A stretch of 64,000 bases of DNA from Monarcha castaneiventris obscurior. Lineage: Eukaryota; Chordata; Aves; Passeriformes; Monarchidae. The notes under the pieces are model-generated. The model had not been told where the DNA came from. It worked only from the letters and a program-made list of their open reading frames with translations, and ran no database searches. Where the stretch lies: NCBI GenBank assembly GCA_026261815.1, contig JAMPIT010000566.1, positions 23,585,001 through 23,649,000 of the forward strand. Reading direction: 5' to 3'. This document shows positions 22,653 through 37,973 of the stretch, piece by piece. How positions within the stretch are numbered: the first letter of the stretch is position 1; each line of letters opens with the position of its first letter. The position numbers and the translations under genes are program-made.

Positions 22653-24699
22653 GCCATGTCAGCAGTATGTCTTTATTATTATGTTTTGCTGTGTCTTCTG
22701 ATCTTCTGTGAAACTCTGAGTTGATAAAACAGAGAATCTCTCTTATCGCACAGTTCTGTAACCTCTTGATTTCCCGTATGTATTTTTCAGGTCACATCTG
22801 AAAGTGTTATTTTTTAAATGGTTTTTGTTATCAATGAAGCCATTGAAATGGATACAGCAACCAAGTAGGCATCTGCTTAACATCCTGCCCTACAATTCCT
22901 CCCTTTGACTTCCACGGACATCCCCCCAGCAGCCCTACTGTACTGTGAGGAGGGCAGCTCCCTCAAACCAAGTCACAAATTCTTCTGACTTCAAGCTGGC
23001 CAATGGGCTTCAGAGGGTGTCTAAAATATATAAATGCCCTTTAAACAGCTCGGTGCAGAACTGGGTCCTCTAATCTTACAAGCTTTTATTTTCACAATCT
23101 ATACAGAAAGGACTGATTGAAGTGCAGTAATAAAGTTTTATTAGCATGACTGGGCAAATGCCTGAGCTACTGGTCTATGGCAAAGGGCTGGAGGCATCCA
23201 GACAGGTCATCCAGAACATGTGCCATCTCCCAGCAGTATCTGAAGGGTATGGTATTTAGAGCAGATGGTGGTAGAAAAACTGCTAGAGGTAACACTTTGC
23301 AAAGATACTTTATGCTACTGACCAATTTTGCTGCTTTACTACAGAGGCATCTGCCTTAATATGAAGGTACCAGACTCAAAAGAGAGTGGGAAGCTAACTG
23401 GTAAGTTTCTGACTTCCCTGAGTATTATTTATAACTGCTTTTCCATGAGCAGTAGCACCTTGGTGTTAGGAGCTGTGCCATCAGTCAGAAGATCAGCTAT
23501 AAAGGTGGGAATCTCCATTTCCATTTGCACAAAGCCTTCAGTCCTGGCTTTGTTGCACGTTGTGATTTCAAGGAAAGGATTCTCTATTGCCTTGCTGCCT
23601 GAGTCACTGACAGGGATGGGGAAGGGTGTGAGGACAGGCAGAAAAGCATTGTGGAGATGGAGTCAGTGAAAAATCCATCTTTGGAAAAGGAACATTTGCT
23701 GAGAGCTCATGATAATGGGACAGCTTCACTTGTTCAGCCTCAGCAGCAGTTTGAAAGTGTCAGGAGTTTACAGTGTGCACACTGGGCCCTGAGGATACTG
23801 ATCAGTGGGACAGGGTGCAGATGAGGCTTTAAAAATGCCTCGTGAATGAAATGTAACTTCACACAGCTAAAACTGCCACACTGCTGTAACTCCCTTATAT
23901 AGGCATATCTATTTCTATTTAAATATGTGTACAGGCATGCTCACATGTCCCATTAAAATGTGTTGTTGCATTCATAAAAACATGAGCCATACCAAAAGTC
24001 CTTAGCTGGCCTCAGAGCAAATACAATTTCTTCTGACTGTAAAACTTTGAATTTATTTTGACTTTTTCTTTGTGAGTTGATCCTAAGCTCTATACATATA
24101 TTTGTTACCATAATAAATCCTAAGGATACAATTTAGTATGAGAAATAAGCCATTCACTCGATCTGTTTGTTGTTTTTCTCTTCTTGTTGTCTGTGATCAG
24201 TCATCTACCTCCAAGGCTTTCCTATGGCACAGCATGGGACTGCCCCAGGAGGAAGGAATGAAGGATTTCCCATCAGAATTCTCCCTTGGTGGTGTTGTAC
24301 ACCCTCAGCCTTATGTTATGCCTGCCAGGGTGCGAGGAGACACAGGACTTGGCCATGCTGGAGAGAGACCTGATAGCTCCCAAACCCAAGGTTTCAGCCT
24401 GCATTGCACATACCTGCTCCTGCCCCTGTGCCTCTGTGCCTTGCCCAGGAAAATAAAACTTTGAAGACTAACTCAAAAAACAATTGGACATACCCCATAA
24501 GTTATTGTTTGCTCATCAATGTATGTGTTTATGCAGAGAACAGCCCTTTCTTGAGCGCCTGTGTAAACAAAAACCTCACCCACACAAAAGTTAAGAACAA
24601 AAGAGAAATAAGTTATGTAACAAAAGATGCATATTGGGCAGTTATGAAGAAGAACAAGCTAGCAGATCTTGAAACTGGAACCTTGCAATAATCCTGAAT

Positions 24700-24790
24700 T
24701 AGAATCATAGAGTCATTTAAGTTGGAAAAGACCACTAAGATCATTGAGTTCAACTGAATTGAGTCAGTAATTACACAGAAAGAGCTCTGA
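24700..24790 (-). mobile_element. CR1 LINE 3'-end fragment (minus orientation)
   Basis: The plus strand reads 'gaatcatagagtcatttaagttggaaaagaccactaag', the reverse complement of a CR1 3' terminus. Only the last hundred or so bases are present, indicating strong 5' truncation. Confidence 0.8.
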
Positions 24791-25869
24791 TTTGGGGGAA
24801 CGGTGCAGTTTTTTGGTTCTCTGCATCTGTTGGACTGCACAAGACAGAAAGGGGACAGAACCTAGTTAAAAATAGCTCTTTCTGCATTTGAATGGCCAGA
24901 TCTCCACATGCTATGTTTGTCTTTCATTTTAAATAATACTTCCACAAAGGTCCAAATGAGTCAGTAGATGTGATCAATAGCAACAGGTTCTTACTGCTTT
25001 GTCCTTTCATAAAACTTTCAAAAGGGCCTTCATTTCTCTGTTAAATTTTGATTTAGGTTCTTTCAAGTAAAGGCATTCTTCTCTCAGCACAACTCCTTTA
25101 ACAATAACCAGGTCTACTGATTCACTTGGCCCTTGTCCCTGGAGGGCTTCCTGAGCATAGGTTGAAGATGCACATTTCCAATGTCACTTTTTAGTGACTC
25201 AAGAGCATTTATGTCCTAAACCAAGTCTACTTTTATTTTTCATTTCCTTTGCATCCAAATTCCTGCTAAGTGTGATGGCATGCATGAGGGAAGTGGAATC
25301 AGTTCCAAGAGCTCTATTCTGACAGTATACTTAGGATAATTCAAGATTTTGATTCTGGCCCTTTCTCTACACTAAAGCTTTTATACATGATGTCAGAATT
25401 TGGCACACTTCAGGTTAGCAAAATGAAATGAGGTAAGCCTAAAGCTTTGAAAACCAGGACTTTACACAGGTCAGAACAAAACAAGGGAGGTATTGATGGT
25501 GTTCTGATTTCAGACTGAGCACAGGTTTCCTGAACACACTCGGAGACAACAAAGCTGAAACACCAACAGAAGTCACTCATAAACTGTGATATTAATGTGA
25601 AAATTATTTTATATCAGCATATGGGAAAACCTCTCCGCAAGCTGCTGGCAATTATTTCCTCAAATCTTATACTTACCTTGTTAGCAGCAGATATCTGAGA
25701 GACACAGGATGATGGTTTGTACTCACCATTAACAGCAGACACACAATTGATCCAGGTCCTCGGTAGCCCTTGGCTGTGGTGAGATACAGAAATACAAGAG
25801 CTTCTCTCTCCTGGATGCCTTTGGAACATGTTTCTGGCACAAGCATCTCTGGGCAGAACCTCAGCCCCG

Positions 25870-26355
25870 TTTTCATTCATTTGCAGTACAAGAGAGGAGA
25901 AACATTAGATTGTGCCCAGAGGAGGGTGACCAAAGTGAATGGCCTTGAGTTTCAGACTCGGGAGGAGTGGCTGAGGTCTCTTGGTTTGCTCAGCTGGGAG
26001 AGGACAAGGCTGAGGGGTGACCTCATCACAGTCCACAACTTCATCAGGGGCATCAGCAGAGGAGGAGGTGCTGGTCTCCTCTCTCTGCTGCTCTGCTACA
26101 GGACACAAGGACACTGAATGAAGCTGTCAGGGGAAGTTCAGATTAGGAAAAGGTTCTCCACTGAGAGGGTTCACACTAAAACAGGCTCCTCAGGACAGCA
26201 GTTAGAGCAACAAGCCTGTCAGAGGTCAAGCAACATGTGGGTGATGCACTTAGTCATATGGCTTGGTTTTAGGTACTCCTGCAAGGAGCAGGGAGCTGCA
26301 GTTGGTGATCTTTATGGGTCCCTTCCAGCTTGAGCTATTACATGTTTCTATGTTA
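25870..26355 (+). mobile_element. CR1 LINE 3' fragment
   Basis: Plus-oriented CR1 3' region. Landmarks are 'cccagaggagggtgaccaaa', 'ggtttgctcagctgggagag', 'gctgaggggtgacctcatca' and 'gggtcccttccagcttgagc'. It ends near 'gtttctatg' at 26346-26354. Confidence 0.85.
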
Positions 26356-29300
26356 TGGTGACTGCAAAATCCAACCTGCAAAGCCAAATTCCTTCTGTTC
26401 CTTTGGCCATTTTAAATTGGTCTTGAGCATTCAGTATGAAATGCCGTAGTCTTTTAGGGTGAAGAGAATCAATTTAAGGATTGGAACTGAAACTACATTG
26501 GGGGTTTTAAATCACTCTTCATGGTCCTGCCTCAGTGTGCTCAACATTTGGAATGCCATGTGGGAAGGCCTAACTCCATATACTCTGCATAAAAGTTCCT
26601 GAGCTACCTCTGTTTCAGAGGTCTGAATTCAATTTGGGCAGAATTTGAAGGATCTTCAGCTCATGGGGAAACACCCATTTTACTATGGCTTGAACTGAAG
26701 TTTAAGTTTTATGTGTATATCAGAGTCCTGCCTTGCTCATGTTTGTGGTTGTTAGCTAAGATAAACACAAGGCCACTTTCCAGCTCACTGGGAAAAAAAC
26801 CGTTTCATTTGAAAAATTATATGAAAGCAGTATGAACAATAGGAATAAAGCAAGAGGTGAAACCAAGGTTCCCACTATAATGCAAGCAGCTTTTGAAAGA
26901 AGTCAAATAAAAATATAAAACTTTCTGATTTATTTTTGTTGTTCTTTCTGAACATAAACATTCAATACTTTTAATTACTACAGAATCCTTATAAATCTAA
27001 AGGACTTACACACATTTGAACAAAACTGTCTTCATCAGTCTGGAAGATTAGGACCAATTGTTGACAGCAAATCTTAATGTAACCCAGCATTCAGAGACTC
27101 CTAATTATCAGCAAACTCTTCATGTGCTTGCATTTGGGTGTTCAGCTCTGCTTTGAACATCAATGTCTTCCCTTTTTCTGCCCTTTCAATAGTGGACATA
27201 AATAAAAACATGAAGCATTTGACATGAAAAGTTCCCTTCCTAGAATACTTTGTTACATTTTTTACTTCTTACTTAGACTTTTGGTTTTTAACTAGAAGCT
27301 GCTTGTTGATTTATACAATGCAATTTTCTTATTCTATTAAAAATGTTCTGCTACACAGCATCCTACATTTCTCCCACCAAGCAAGAATGTCAGGTCTTTA
27401 ATTTAAATATTACCTCTTCATCTATTTATATATCACAGGTGTTTGTGGAAAATTGTTTTCACATATGCCACACTCAACATGTACTGATTTCTCATGTGAG
27501 GATAAAAGAAGGACCAGAGCCTGCTTTAGAAAGCCTAAACACAAGGAGGAACACAAATGGGAAGAAAGGAAATGGGACATGAAAATCTTAACTTGGTGCT
27601 GTGTACTCAAGAGGTTTCAATTTTGATTTTCTCCTCTGGAAATATGGCTGAAGCAGCCATGCTGCCTGCAAGTGTTTTCTGGGACATGTTTCACCAAAAA
27701 CTTTTGAACCCTGGCCAAAGGGGACAACTCTTTGGTTGGTTGGGTTGGGTTTTTGATCCCTGGCCTGGACTTCAGCTCAGACACATAACACAAGTGGCTG
27801 AACACCCTCTGAGACGTTCAGGGTGTGCCACAGATATGAGGGACCAAGTGTCACATGGGACAAGAGGCCAAGGCAAAACCTTGGCAGGGAAGGAGAATGC
27901 TAGAGGAATGATTGAGGAAGAAGCAGGAGGGAGATGGGTAATAAATGCTCTGCTGTTTTAACTCTTCAAATAGCAACTGTGCTTTCAGTAAGACATAAAT
28001 TGATCCCAACCTTATGATGACTTTACAAATAAAAGATAACTTTTTAATTAATTGCACTGTGAACAAGAGAGAAATGAACATTTCTTTCTATAATGAAGAT
28101 GTGTATTTGGTAGTGCTCTCCTGCTGCCTAAATAAATGGAAGGCAGTGTTGTGGTGCTCTGGCAGTGCTGCTGGAATTGGATTATCTCCCTTCCTCCACT
28201 TGGCATCACAGAACAGTCCCTCTTAATTGTACCATCTATCTGATTATTAACCACTGCTTCTGATCATGCTCCATCTCTTCCCTTATCTGCTTTTCATTTC
28301 TGTATTGCTCCTCTATAATTGCAACTGACCTGCCTCAAGGCCACAAATTATTTCCTATCATCTTTGAGTGCAACAAATTGTTTGGGGGATTTTGGCTTCC
28401 CTCATCTTAGTGCTGCTCACCTCTTGCCTGAAACTGACTTTGTTGGGATCTGGCACTGCCCAAGAGCAGAAGCAGTTCCTACAGGCACTGGTGATAGGGG
28501 ATGAGTTTTCTGAGCCAGCACAACCTTCATGTGGTGTCAATCTTCAAACAGCTGGGCAGGCCCAACAGCAAAGGTGTTGTGAGCTACAAAATGGGAATCA
28601 TTGCCCTGCCTGTCCTCAATACAAATACAAAATGTAGTGGTGGCTGCCAGCCCACAGATGTTAGGTGAAGCAATGATTTTTGAATCGTGGTCCAGAGGCT
28701 CTGGCATAGTGTAAGCAGTGCGTGCCACAGGTTATGAAATGCACTCTTAAGAAATGCTTCATATATGCAGTCATTGTCTTCTAAAAACCATCACATCAAC
28801 CCTCCACCCAGCCAGACAGGAATAGCCTCAAAGCCATTGAAGTAAATACATTTGTTTTATAAAATCCTAGGAGACAGACAGCCCTTCTTGCCAGGAAGAT
28901 GATTAGGCCATCACTTGGAGTCTGGAGTAAAGGAATAAATGAAAGAGATAATAAATCCCTCTATTCATATTACAGATCATGAAAGGGGAAAAGCTGGCAA
29001 GCATCTGCCACGTGAGAAACTGGTCTGGAAGTTGGGAAACAAGCATGAAAGACCATGACTGGAGTAAGACTTCTCTGGAGGAGCAAAAATACCCCAAATC
29101 CTTAAGTACTGCAAGAATCCTACCCAAATAGATAGCAAATACTCAGTGAAAATAATATTAATAGTGCTTATTAGATCACTAAGTACCCTGTGACAGTGAG
29201 CTCTGAGTTGCAGTGCTGAGTACAGCAATGCCAGAAATTTCAGACAGAGAAACTCAATACCAAGTCTGTACTGCTGCTATCAATTACTTTGCATTCATTT

Positions 29301-31379
29301 ATAAATAATGCTGGTTTCCTTAGGTTGCCAGTTAGGAGCTCTAAGACTATCTGGGGTGTTATCTCATCCCTTTAGAAAGCTTAGTTTAGTACATTATATG
29401 CTATAAAGGGCATCACTGAAGAAAGAGGATCTAAGGCCATAAAGCAAGAATCAGTTACATGGGGGAAATGAGTTTTCATCCTGGATCAGAAGGAACCTGA
29501 GATCTTCTGCCCTTTTTCCTGGGTGAAAGCAGAGGTACCTACCTCCCAGATTGTCAGTCACCAAGAAGTTGAGCTCACCTGCAGAAATGCTCTGGTCTTT
29601 TGGACCCTGGTTCCAGACTCACATTTACTAAACTGAGAAAACAAACCCACGCATTCAGAGGAGGCCTGACATCCCCCTGAGAGGAGCTAGTGCCCAGCAG
29701 AAGTACATCTCTGGTGTAGGACTGTGCAGTACATTGACATCTGCACAGGCACACCCACACTTATGCAGGGTCAAGGACTGGTGGGCTTGGGTTAGGCAAG
29801 GTAAATAAAGTACAGGGATTTCCATGTGCAGCTGCAAATGAAACTCCTCCATACAGCTGATCTGCCTGTGGAGACCTGGGAGAGATTTGGCCCCTTTGCA
29901 ATTGAGGCCCCACTGAGTGATATGCCTACCATTCTTTTGCACTCCAAAATCTACATCAGAGGCACCTAACATATGGGTTTTTTAAGAGTCTCTATGTTAT
30001 GAATAATTGTTAGGCCCTTTTCTTTTGCAGGTTATTAGCTGGTGTGCAGATAACATATCTGTTAATACAACATCTGAAGGTCTTGCCTCATGTGATAACT
30101 GTCTGCAGAGCAGGGATGGTCTTCCACTTCTTTAAGTGGAAGTTCCCTGGGAAGGCTGTGCTTTTAACCAATGAACACATGAAAGTTTCTTAAATGAGGT
30201 TATTTTTCTCCTTTTTGTTCTCTTCAGGTGATTTTTATCCTTGTTCCTCCTGAAGCTGGGACTTATGCAACTGTGGTGCCTATCAACCTCAGCCTATCAA
30301 GTGTAATAACACTTGAACCCAGTGGCCAAACATAAACACACTTTGCAGAGGGCTGGCAATCTCAAGGATAACATATCTGGGGGGAAAAGCAACCGGACAA
30401 TGAAGGGAGAGGGAGTAAATGCATTCACTGCAGAAGGGTTTCAAGGAGAGGTCAATCACACTGGGAAGCACCAGAGACGTTATACAGGGATAGAAACATG
30501 GGAAACAGCCACTGCTGACTCTGCTCATCACGGACCAGCTTGTCTGAGGAGTGTTAGCTTCAAAAACTCAGATGGACCATTCACACAGACAACATCAAGC
30601 CTGCACATAGATGAACTTCCTGTCCAGCTTTCCAATAGATTCACAAACAGATGGGTGTCCTGGAGTAGTTCAGTCCAGCTCAGTTTTCTTTTATCTACAA
30701 AATCAGTTTTGATCTTCTGTGAGCAGCTTTAATAGACAGTGTTCAGGAGGCAACCCTGGCGCTGGTTCCTACAAGAATCAATTGCAACCAAGCACTTCCA
30801 GAAAAGAGATGTCTAGTAAAAAGTAAGTCAGTTTCCTTCCTCTCTCGTCATGGATTGGGTTTCTCAGTTTATCCCACTATACAGAAGAGGATGGCTTTTC
30901 TTCTCTACACAGGCAGCATATGTTCAGCAAAAGTGGTGGCATAATGGGTGGCTTCCTGAATAGAAAGCAAGTAGGCTGATTTGTGTCACAGTATTTCATC
31001 AATGTCCTGGAAAAATTGAAACTCATTTAAAGAAATGATCGAGATATAGGAAGGGAGAGGCAACATTTCCCATCAGAACCCAGCAAAGTGACACACAGCA
31101 CCTCCCCAGGCATGTTAGTGCTGCTTGCAGGGGGACCTTCTCCCATCAGGAGAGAAGGCTTTACACTCCCTTATTGTGAAAGGACATCTGATAGCCCAGA
31201 TTGCTCTGCTAGGCAATGTATCATTTATTTATTGGGATATAATGGGATTGAATATCTGTCTGGCCCTCCCAGATGCATCCTGCTTTCTGCTCTGTACGTG
31301 ACTGACAGGCACCAGTAACATTGCAGTGAACAGACACATTGATTTTAGGGGCAGATGATTCTTAAGCTGGATACTGTGT

Positions 31380-31660
31380 GCTTCTCCCCACATCCAGAAA
31401 GCTACAGCAGAGCTGGAAAAGATGCAACGATGCTCCTGGTGCACCAGTGTATCACCAGTGAGGATAATCAAAGGTACCAAAAGGCCTCTGCACCAGAAAT
31501 CAATAAATCCAGGAGGGCTCTTCTGTTTGAAGAGAAGATGAGCAGGAGTGGCTTCAGGGAAATCAGTAAGACCACAAGTGGCAGTAAGAAAGCCAGCAGG
31601 GAACAGTTTCCAGCTGTCTCTTCTAATCCAAGCAGCACAGGGCAGCAGAAACTTCAAAGG
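31380..31660 (+). mobile_element. Old CR1/L3-like LINE 3' fragment (probable)
   Basis: Phrases such as 'agagctggaaaagatgcaac', 'gtatcaccagtgaggataat' and 'ctgtttgaagagaagatgag' resemble the segment before the 3' end of old CR1/L3 elements. Divergence is high and the limits are guesses. Confidence 0.45.
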
Positions 31661-34600
31661 ACAGAAAAATACTTATGCACACAATATGCAGGTAATTTGT
31701 GGGCTGCCTTGGCAGAGACCTTTTGTTCATAGGCTCCAAGGTCACCTGGGCTCAGAAAGCACCCAGACCAGTTGAAAAGAGAGTCTTCACTACTGGTTCA
31801 GATGGGAAAAGTTTCCCTCTGTCCACTTATCCCTTGGAGTCATTTGGGTCATAAGTCATCTTATGCCCAGACGTGCTGCCCCTCACCCCCAGCCCAGCCT
31901 GTGGTGGCTGCTTGAGCAGGGCTTCCAACACTGTGGCACACAGTGGGCCCAGATGAGGCCACAGGGGCCCCCTCTTGTTTCTTGCTGATAGAGTGGTCTC
32001 AGGATGCAGAGCAGTTCCCTGTCTGGTGGGTGTTGGATCAAGAGTCCACACAGGGCTCAGTCACTTGAGCTGGAGAAAAATCCACGTTGCAACTGATGAG
32101 ATTTCCTGCAAACCATTTGTACAAAAAACCCCAAAATGTAATTTGTATGCGAAGGATGTGTGCTGGGGAGACTGTCCCTTCATGCCAGCCTCCAAGCCTC
32201 GCTCCAGGGACCCAAATGGCACGTGATCGTGTTCAGCTCATTTGGCACCCCATACGTGTGCACTGGTGACATCTTATATGCCCTGCTCAGGTTGGTCCTC
32301 AAATAGTCAGACTGACATTATTTACTGATTGTATTGGTTTGGTTTGGCAACAGGAAAGTCTGTTCCAGATCAGCTCTGAGAGCCAAAAGGGAGGGATGCT
32401 GAGAGGCTGTGCTTTCAGTACTGCCCCTGACAGACTCTGCCCTACCCTTTCCATATGGCCTCATTCTGCTGTTGGAGGCTAGAGAAGCCACCCTGGTTGC
32501 CCCCACTCCTTGCTATACAACACACCCTGAGAAACTCTACCCAGTCTTTGTAAAGTGATCTCATAGCTTAGGGTTCCCAAGCCATTTACAACTGAATGGA
32601 AAAACTGTGGATAAAGTTCCCAAGAAGGGCATAAGCATATAAAACAGTGGTACTCGGTACTTCGCACCTAGCTCCAGAGAAATTTAATTTCCCTATCTTT
32701 AAGACAGTGAAGTCTCCTAAGTAGCAGTAAAAGCAGCTTCAATGTAAAAAGGACTTTATGATTTTTAGTAAGTATATAGAGTTTTTTCTATTAATCATGT
32801 CCTTTCTGCGAGGTGACCAATAATCAGGGTCAAACACACCAGAACCAAAAAGCTCTGTGTTTCTGCTCCCTGCTCTGTGCTGAGGTTACCTGTACAGGCT
32901 CCAGAAGCAGGTTTGATTTTGCTGGTGGGCCCTGCCACAGCAGCTATTACTCCCATGTTGACAAAAATTACCTGACAGGTTTGTCCATCTGCTGTTCTTC
33001 ACCCTGAACCTTCTCACTGATGCTGTTGGTCTGGAAGTACAGTACCAGATAACACATGTGACAGTAGATTACAACCTGCTATCACATCCATTCTCGCTGT
33101 CTAGGAGGAATATTCACCAAATTATTCCTTAATCCTTCAGATCAGTGGAACTGCACATGTACACCCTTAAAACATATTGCTTGAAAGGCAACTTCTAACA
33201 GCTACCACACTCAGCTTTTACTCCCTATTGTGCAGGTACGAGGGGTACCTCATCAATGCTGGTCAGGATACTGAGTGATAGTGAATATTGATCCTCTTGT
33301 CTGTCTGTCTGGAATGACATCCATTTATAAATGTATTTGCGGAAATGTTTAGGAAGGCCCAGACACGTGCATGCATTCCTTGTGGGCATAAATAGAGAAG
33401 TGCTGTCAGCCTAAATCCATAATCCCCCTCCCATACCCCTAGCAATCAATACAGGATCCAAACAACTAGACTTTTGACATTTCAATGGAATGACACCACA
33501 CAGGGATCAGCAGTGGGTGTGTAGGTGTACACACAGCTACCCTGCTTCTGTCCAGTATGTCTGGGAGGTGGGGCAGCTCTGGATGAGTGTTGGTATCTGC
33601 AACTGAGTCCTGCAGTGCACTGTTGGGGTTATAAATAGATATTCAACTAGGAACATTCTGGATACTTCCAAAACTTAGATTACTTTCTAAATAAGACAAA
33701 GTTTTAGTGAGCCCACATTGCTCAGGCACTTAGACAGCAAACACTTTCCATCGTAAGCATAGCCAGCAAGCATTTTGTCACTTGCTGAGCACAAGCACAT
33801 CCTCTTTGCAGGGCTTTTGGGTGGCAGCTCATGGGGAACACTGCCCACTGAGCACAGGTAATGCACTTTGCCTTGTGGTCTGGGCTCTGCCTGCCCCTGG
33901 AACAGTTAATATGACTGAGACGGAAATCCCCAAACCCAGCAAGCAACAACAACCTGAGATGTGAAGATGGTTGCTGTGTCCAGGAATAAGACCTGTTGCC
34001 CCTATCAGAAGCTCCCCACTGACAGCAGCACAAGACACGGCTGGAGACAGGCAAAGACCAGTGGGATATGAGGTGGGAGAGAGCACTGGATGAGCAGCAG
34101 GATCTCTGAGCAGCTGTAAAAGCAGCAGGGAGAGGCAAGGAAGTAGGAGGTGAAACAAAGGAGAGAAACAGAACAACAGAAAGAGAAATGAGGAGAAAGC
34201 ATGAGCGACCTCATCAGGTAGCAAAACGGCATTCTTTGCTCCCCTCAAGGTGCATTGAAAGGTTTCCTTTCTCTTTCAAAACTCGTTAGCTCACCCAGGT
34301 CTCAGTGCCAGAGCTCTGGGTCCCTGAGGATGTGTGTGAAATCAGAAATGACCCACATTTCCCCAGTTATTTGGCCACATGGGTGTAACGTGGTCATTGT
34401 AATCAGGGTGCCTCTTGCTGTGAGGAGGCCCTGGGGGAGTGCCCCTATGGCTCTGCACTGCCTGAAGAACAAGGTAGTGTGAGGAAATGCTGCAGCTCCC
34501 AACACTGCCCCTACAGCTCCAGTCGGGGCTGCAGGCCAGGTTGCTGTCCCAAAGGTTAGGGAAACACTCTCTCCACCGACTCAGCAATGGCCAGGTACTG

Positions 34601-37600
34601 CCTCCCCCAGTCCAGCAGCAGAAACACCTCTATGGAAACACAAGGTTAGAAAAAAGTGGCAATTAAGTGCATTGAGGTAAGAGGGGTCACTGGGACATAA
34701 ATGGCCTTGGAAACAGCCCCAGGTGCAGTTCTGGGTGACAGGAGGGGAGCAGCAAAACATGGTGGAACTTCAGACTCCAGCCATCCTTTGCAGGAGTAGC
34801 TGACAGCCTTTGCACCCACCCAGCTGCATCCCATGCCCAGCTTTGGAGCCCAGCAGGCAACCACACAGACCACAGTGCTGTGTCCCCAAGAGTACCCTGG
34901 CCTCAGCTCAGGTCTTGTGACCTCTTACTGAAAGTCTCCATATCATGTTACCCATCCTCAGAGCCTCCTGCTAATGATTCATATATCAATAACTGCATTT
35001 TGCAGTATTGGCATTTACTGTGACTTTACTGAGTCAAGAAAAAGCAGCTGTTTAGAGGGGCACAGAAATCAAAGATCATCAGTGAGACCTGCCCTGTACC
35101 ACTCCACTTAAGAGGGTGCTGCTGTCTTGGGGCTGTGGGAAGGAATAGCCTGCTCAGCTCTGTTGTACTGGTGTTGTACTGGTGCACTGAATGATGATAT
35201 TGTTGTCACAGCTGAAGAAGGGAGACTAGAATTGAATTTTAGGACATTATGAAAATCTGGCCAGGGAGGAAAATAAAAATACTAGATAAAACCTATTTCT
35301 GGACATGTGTGTTTCAGAGCTGGAAAAAACCTTTCTGGAATCATCAAACATGGCCATGTCCAAAATAAGTTTTTGACAAGTCTCATGAATGCCTGCTGTG
35401 TCTGTGTCCCCCCTGTAAACCTGCCTAAGGGTGCTGACCTCTCTTTGAGAATGCTTTAGGGTGATGGCTAAGTGGATGTCTGCTGCTGTGCATGAGGCAG
35501 GGCTGTTATTCATTAAGAGTACATAGCACTGGGACTAGGAAACTTCATTAATCAAAGAGGCCAAATCGTGCTCCACAGATTTATGGGGGTAATGGGGGGC
35601 TTTTCCCTGGGACCAAAAGCAGATGGCTGGCATGGTGTGAAGCCCCATAAGGGCACCCTTTATCTAACAGTTGTGAAATGCAAGCTCAGCCCCCTCCCCT
35701 GAGCACAGACACATCCCTGCTTTGGGCAAAGAAAGCCGTGGGTGCCATGCGAGTGTTCCTGTGCAGGAGGCAGGCCAGACCCCCGAGCTGCCCTCCTCAG
35801 GCCACCAAAAACCCTGACTGGCAGGAGATCCCAGCAGGAGACCCCAGTGCAGGCTTCTCACCTTTGGGTGCTGCCGGTGCCTGCCTGGCATCGCCAGAGG
35901 TGGGAGCACAGCCCACGATGCCCAGATGGAGAGAGATGGGCAGGAGAGGGTCAGCACAGAGCACATCTGGCTTGTGGAAAGGTGCTGTGTGGCCCTGGTA
36001 TGGATCACATCTCTGTGTGCCTCTGGTTGATTTGCAGTTTGTATAAACTACTTAAAAAGATAAACTTAGATCCTTTATTTAAAAGAGGCCAGTGAAAAAT
36101 TCTGTGATCTCTCACTTTCCTGCTCTTTGTTGTTGCTTTTTTCCCCCTGATAACAGCAGTCTTCTGAGAACTGTCATTATACAGATGTCTCTCACTTCAC
36201 TGAATACCCTCGGCAAGAAGAGTCCTACCCAGCAGGAGTGGAGGATGAGTGGTGGGAGGGAGTGGGATTTTTATTGAATTCTCTGTCATGAGTCTTAAAC
36301 AGGGTCTTTGAAGTCATTGGGGTAGATTGAAGGCTGAATCTGAAAGATTGAAGTTTTTTCTCTTCAGCTGAGGGTTTCATGTTCAAGTTTGGATTTCTGG
36401 CAATGGTGTACATGTTAGATCAGAAGCAGGTTCATTGTTTTGTGAGGTGGTCAGTGATCTTTGCCATGGACCCTGCCAAATCTTAATACTTATTTCCGGG
36501 AAGGAATAAATCTACTTACACATTCACAGCAGCTGTGATAAATGCAACAAATACATCTTTGTGCCAGTATTATAGCTTATGAACAAAAAAGTTCTTTATA
36601 ACAACTGGAATGTATTTCGAGACCCAGGCCTGGCATTCACAAGTATCTCCACAGCTTCTGCTTATAGCAGTAGTAAATTCTAAATAGTGGTATTTCATAA
36701 GGGTGCCTTGGGATCACAAACTTCATTATCCAGTATGGATGCTGACCCCAGGCACCCAGATAAATATAAAGATGTACTGATACTGGAATTCTAATGCATA
36801 GCCATATTCTGAAATGTTCCAATCCCAGCAGGATGACAGCTAAACATAACAGTGCCATAAATGCTCCTAACCTGTTTTAGTGAAACATTCAGTTTTACAG
36901 TAATTTTTCTCAGTCTGGTCTTCCTTTGAAATGTTGATTCAGACATTTGAATTAATAGTATCTCCATTAAAAGTGTTCACCTTTTCTCTCTGAAGACTCA
37001 GTTAAGTCCTGTTGCTAAGTGGCCAAAAGTAGAACTCTTTCATCTTTAGCCATGTACCTTTCTAATGCCAGGTTGCTAAAGATAAGATTTTCTCAGAAGA
37101 GACTGTAACTTGGGGTGGTGGTTTAATGGCTCTACAAGTAGGTACAATACAGATAATTTGATACTAAAACCTGCTTGCTCCCAGCCCTTGTCCTCAGATT
37201 TCTCTCACCTCATTTTTTGTTGAGAATCTTAGCACTTAAAATCACTCTGTCAGGAAAAGTCTCGTCTTTTCCCACTCACCAACATTTATTGGAACAAGAG
37301 AAATATTTCTGCCTCTGGATGAAGACTGAATGCATTATTTTTGCTGTTTCCTGAATCATTTAGACACCATTTAAAAATGCCCCCTAGGATGACCCATTCT
37401 GGAGATGTGCAAAGTGAGATCAGCCATGGTTTCTAGAGCTGTGCAGTGATGTGCAGGTCACCACGGAGGACCCTGGGGCTGATCCCCCTGCACTCCATCC
37501 TCATGGGCAGCCCCAGAGGGATGCTGTGGTGGTTGCCCAGGCCAGCACCCCACTGCTGCTGGTTGTATGGGTGCAGGACAGCACCACACAGCCCCACTGT

Positions 37601-37949
37601 TAGCCCTGCTGTAGTGACAGGCGGTGAGAGTTGAGTCTTTGGGAAAAAAACCCAGAATTTTGGGTCCTTTATAGCATAGCACTATTCCATATGCTTTTTG
37701 ATAGCTCAGAATACTTTATTCAACCAAGTCTCTTTTTATCTGGCAACACAAGCCACATCAATAAAAAGTGCACTGGTTTGTTTTTGTGGTAAAGCCAGGG
37801 AGACAGCTGAGCAGTTCCAGAGGGACAAGGACTGTAACAGAATGTGTGCATGTTAAAGGGAGCTCATTAACAGCTGAACAGCCACTGTGATTGTACTGGA
37901 AGATAATTCTACATTTTCTAGCCAGCCTTGCTTCCTGCTATCATCCTGG

Positions 37950-37973
37950 AAAAAAAAAAAGAATATATATATA
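37950..37973. repeat. A11 followed by (AT)n microsatellite
   Basis: A run of 11 A (37950-37960) is followed by a short AT dinucleotide tract to about 37973. A second short AT tract lies at about 37985-37994. Confidence 0.85.

Noticed and set aside
35290..35520. Possible CR1 fragment in minus orientation ('gctggaaaaaacctttctgg', 'ctgcctaagggtgctgacct')
   Set aside because: The resemblance is too weak and broken to separate from chance by eye. A repeat-library search would settle it.
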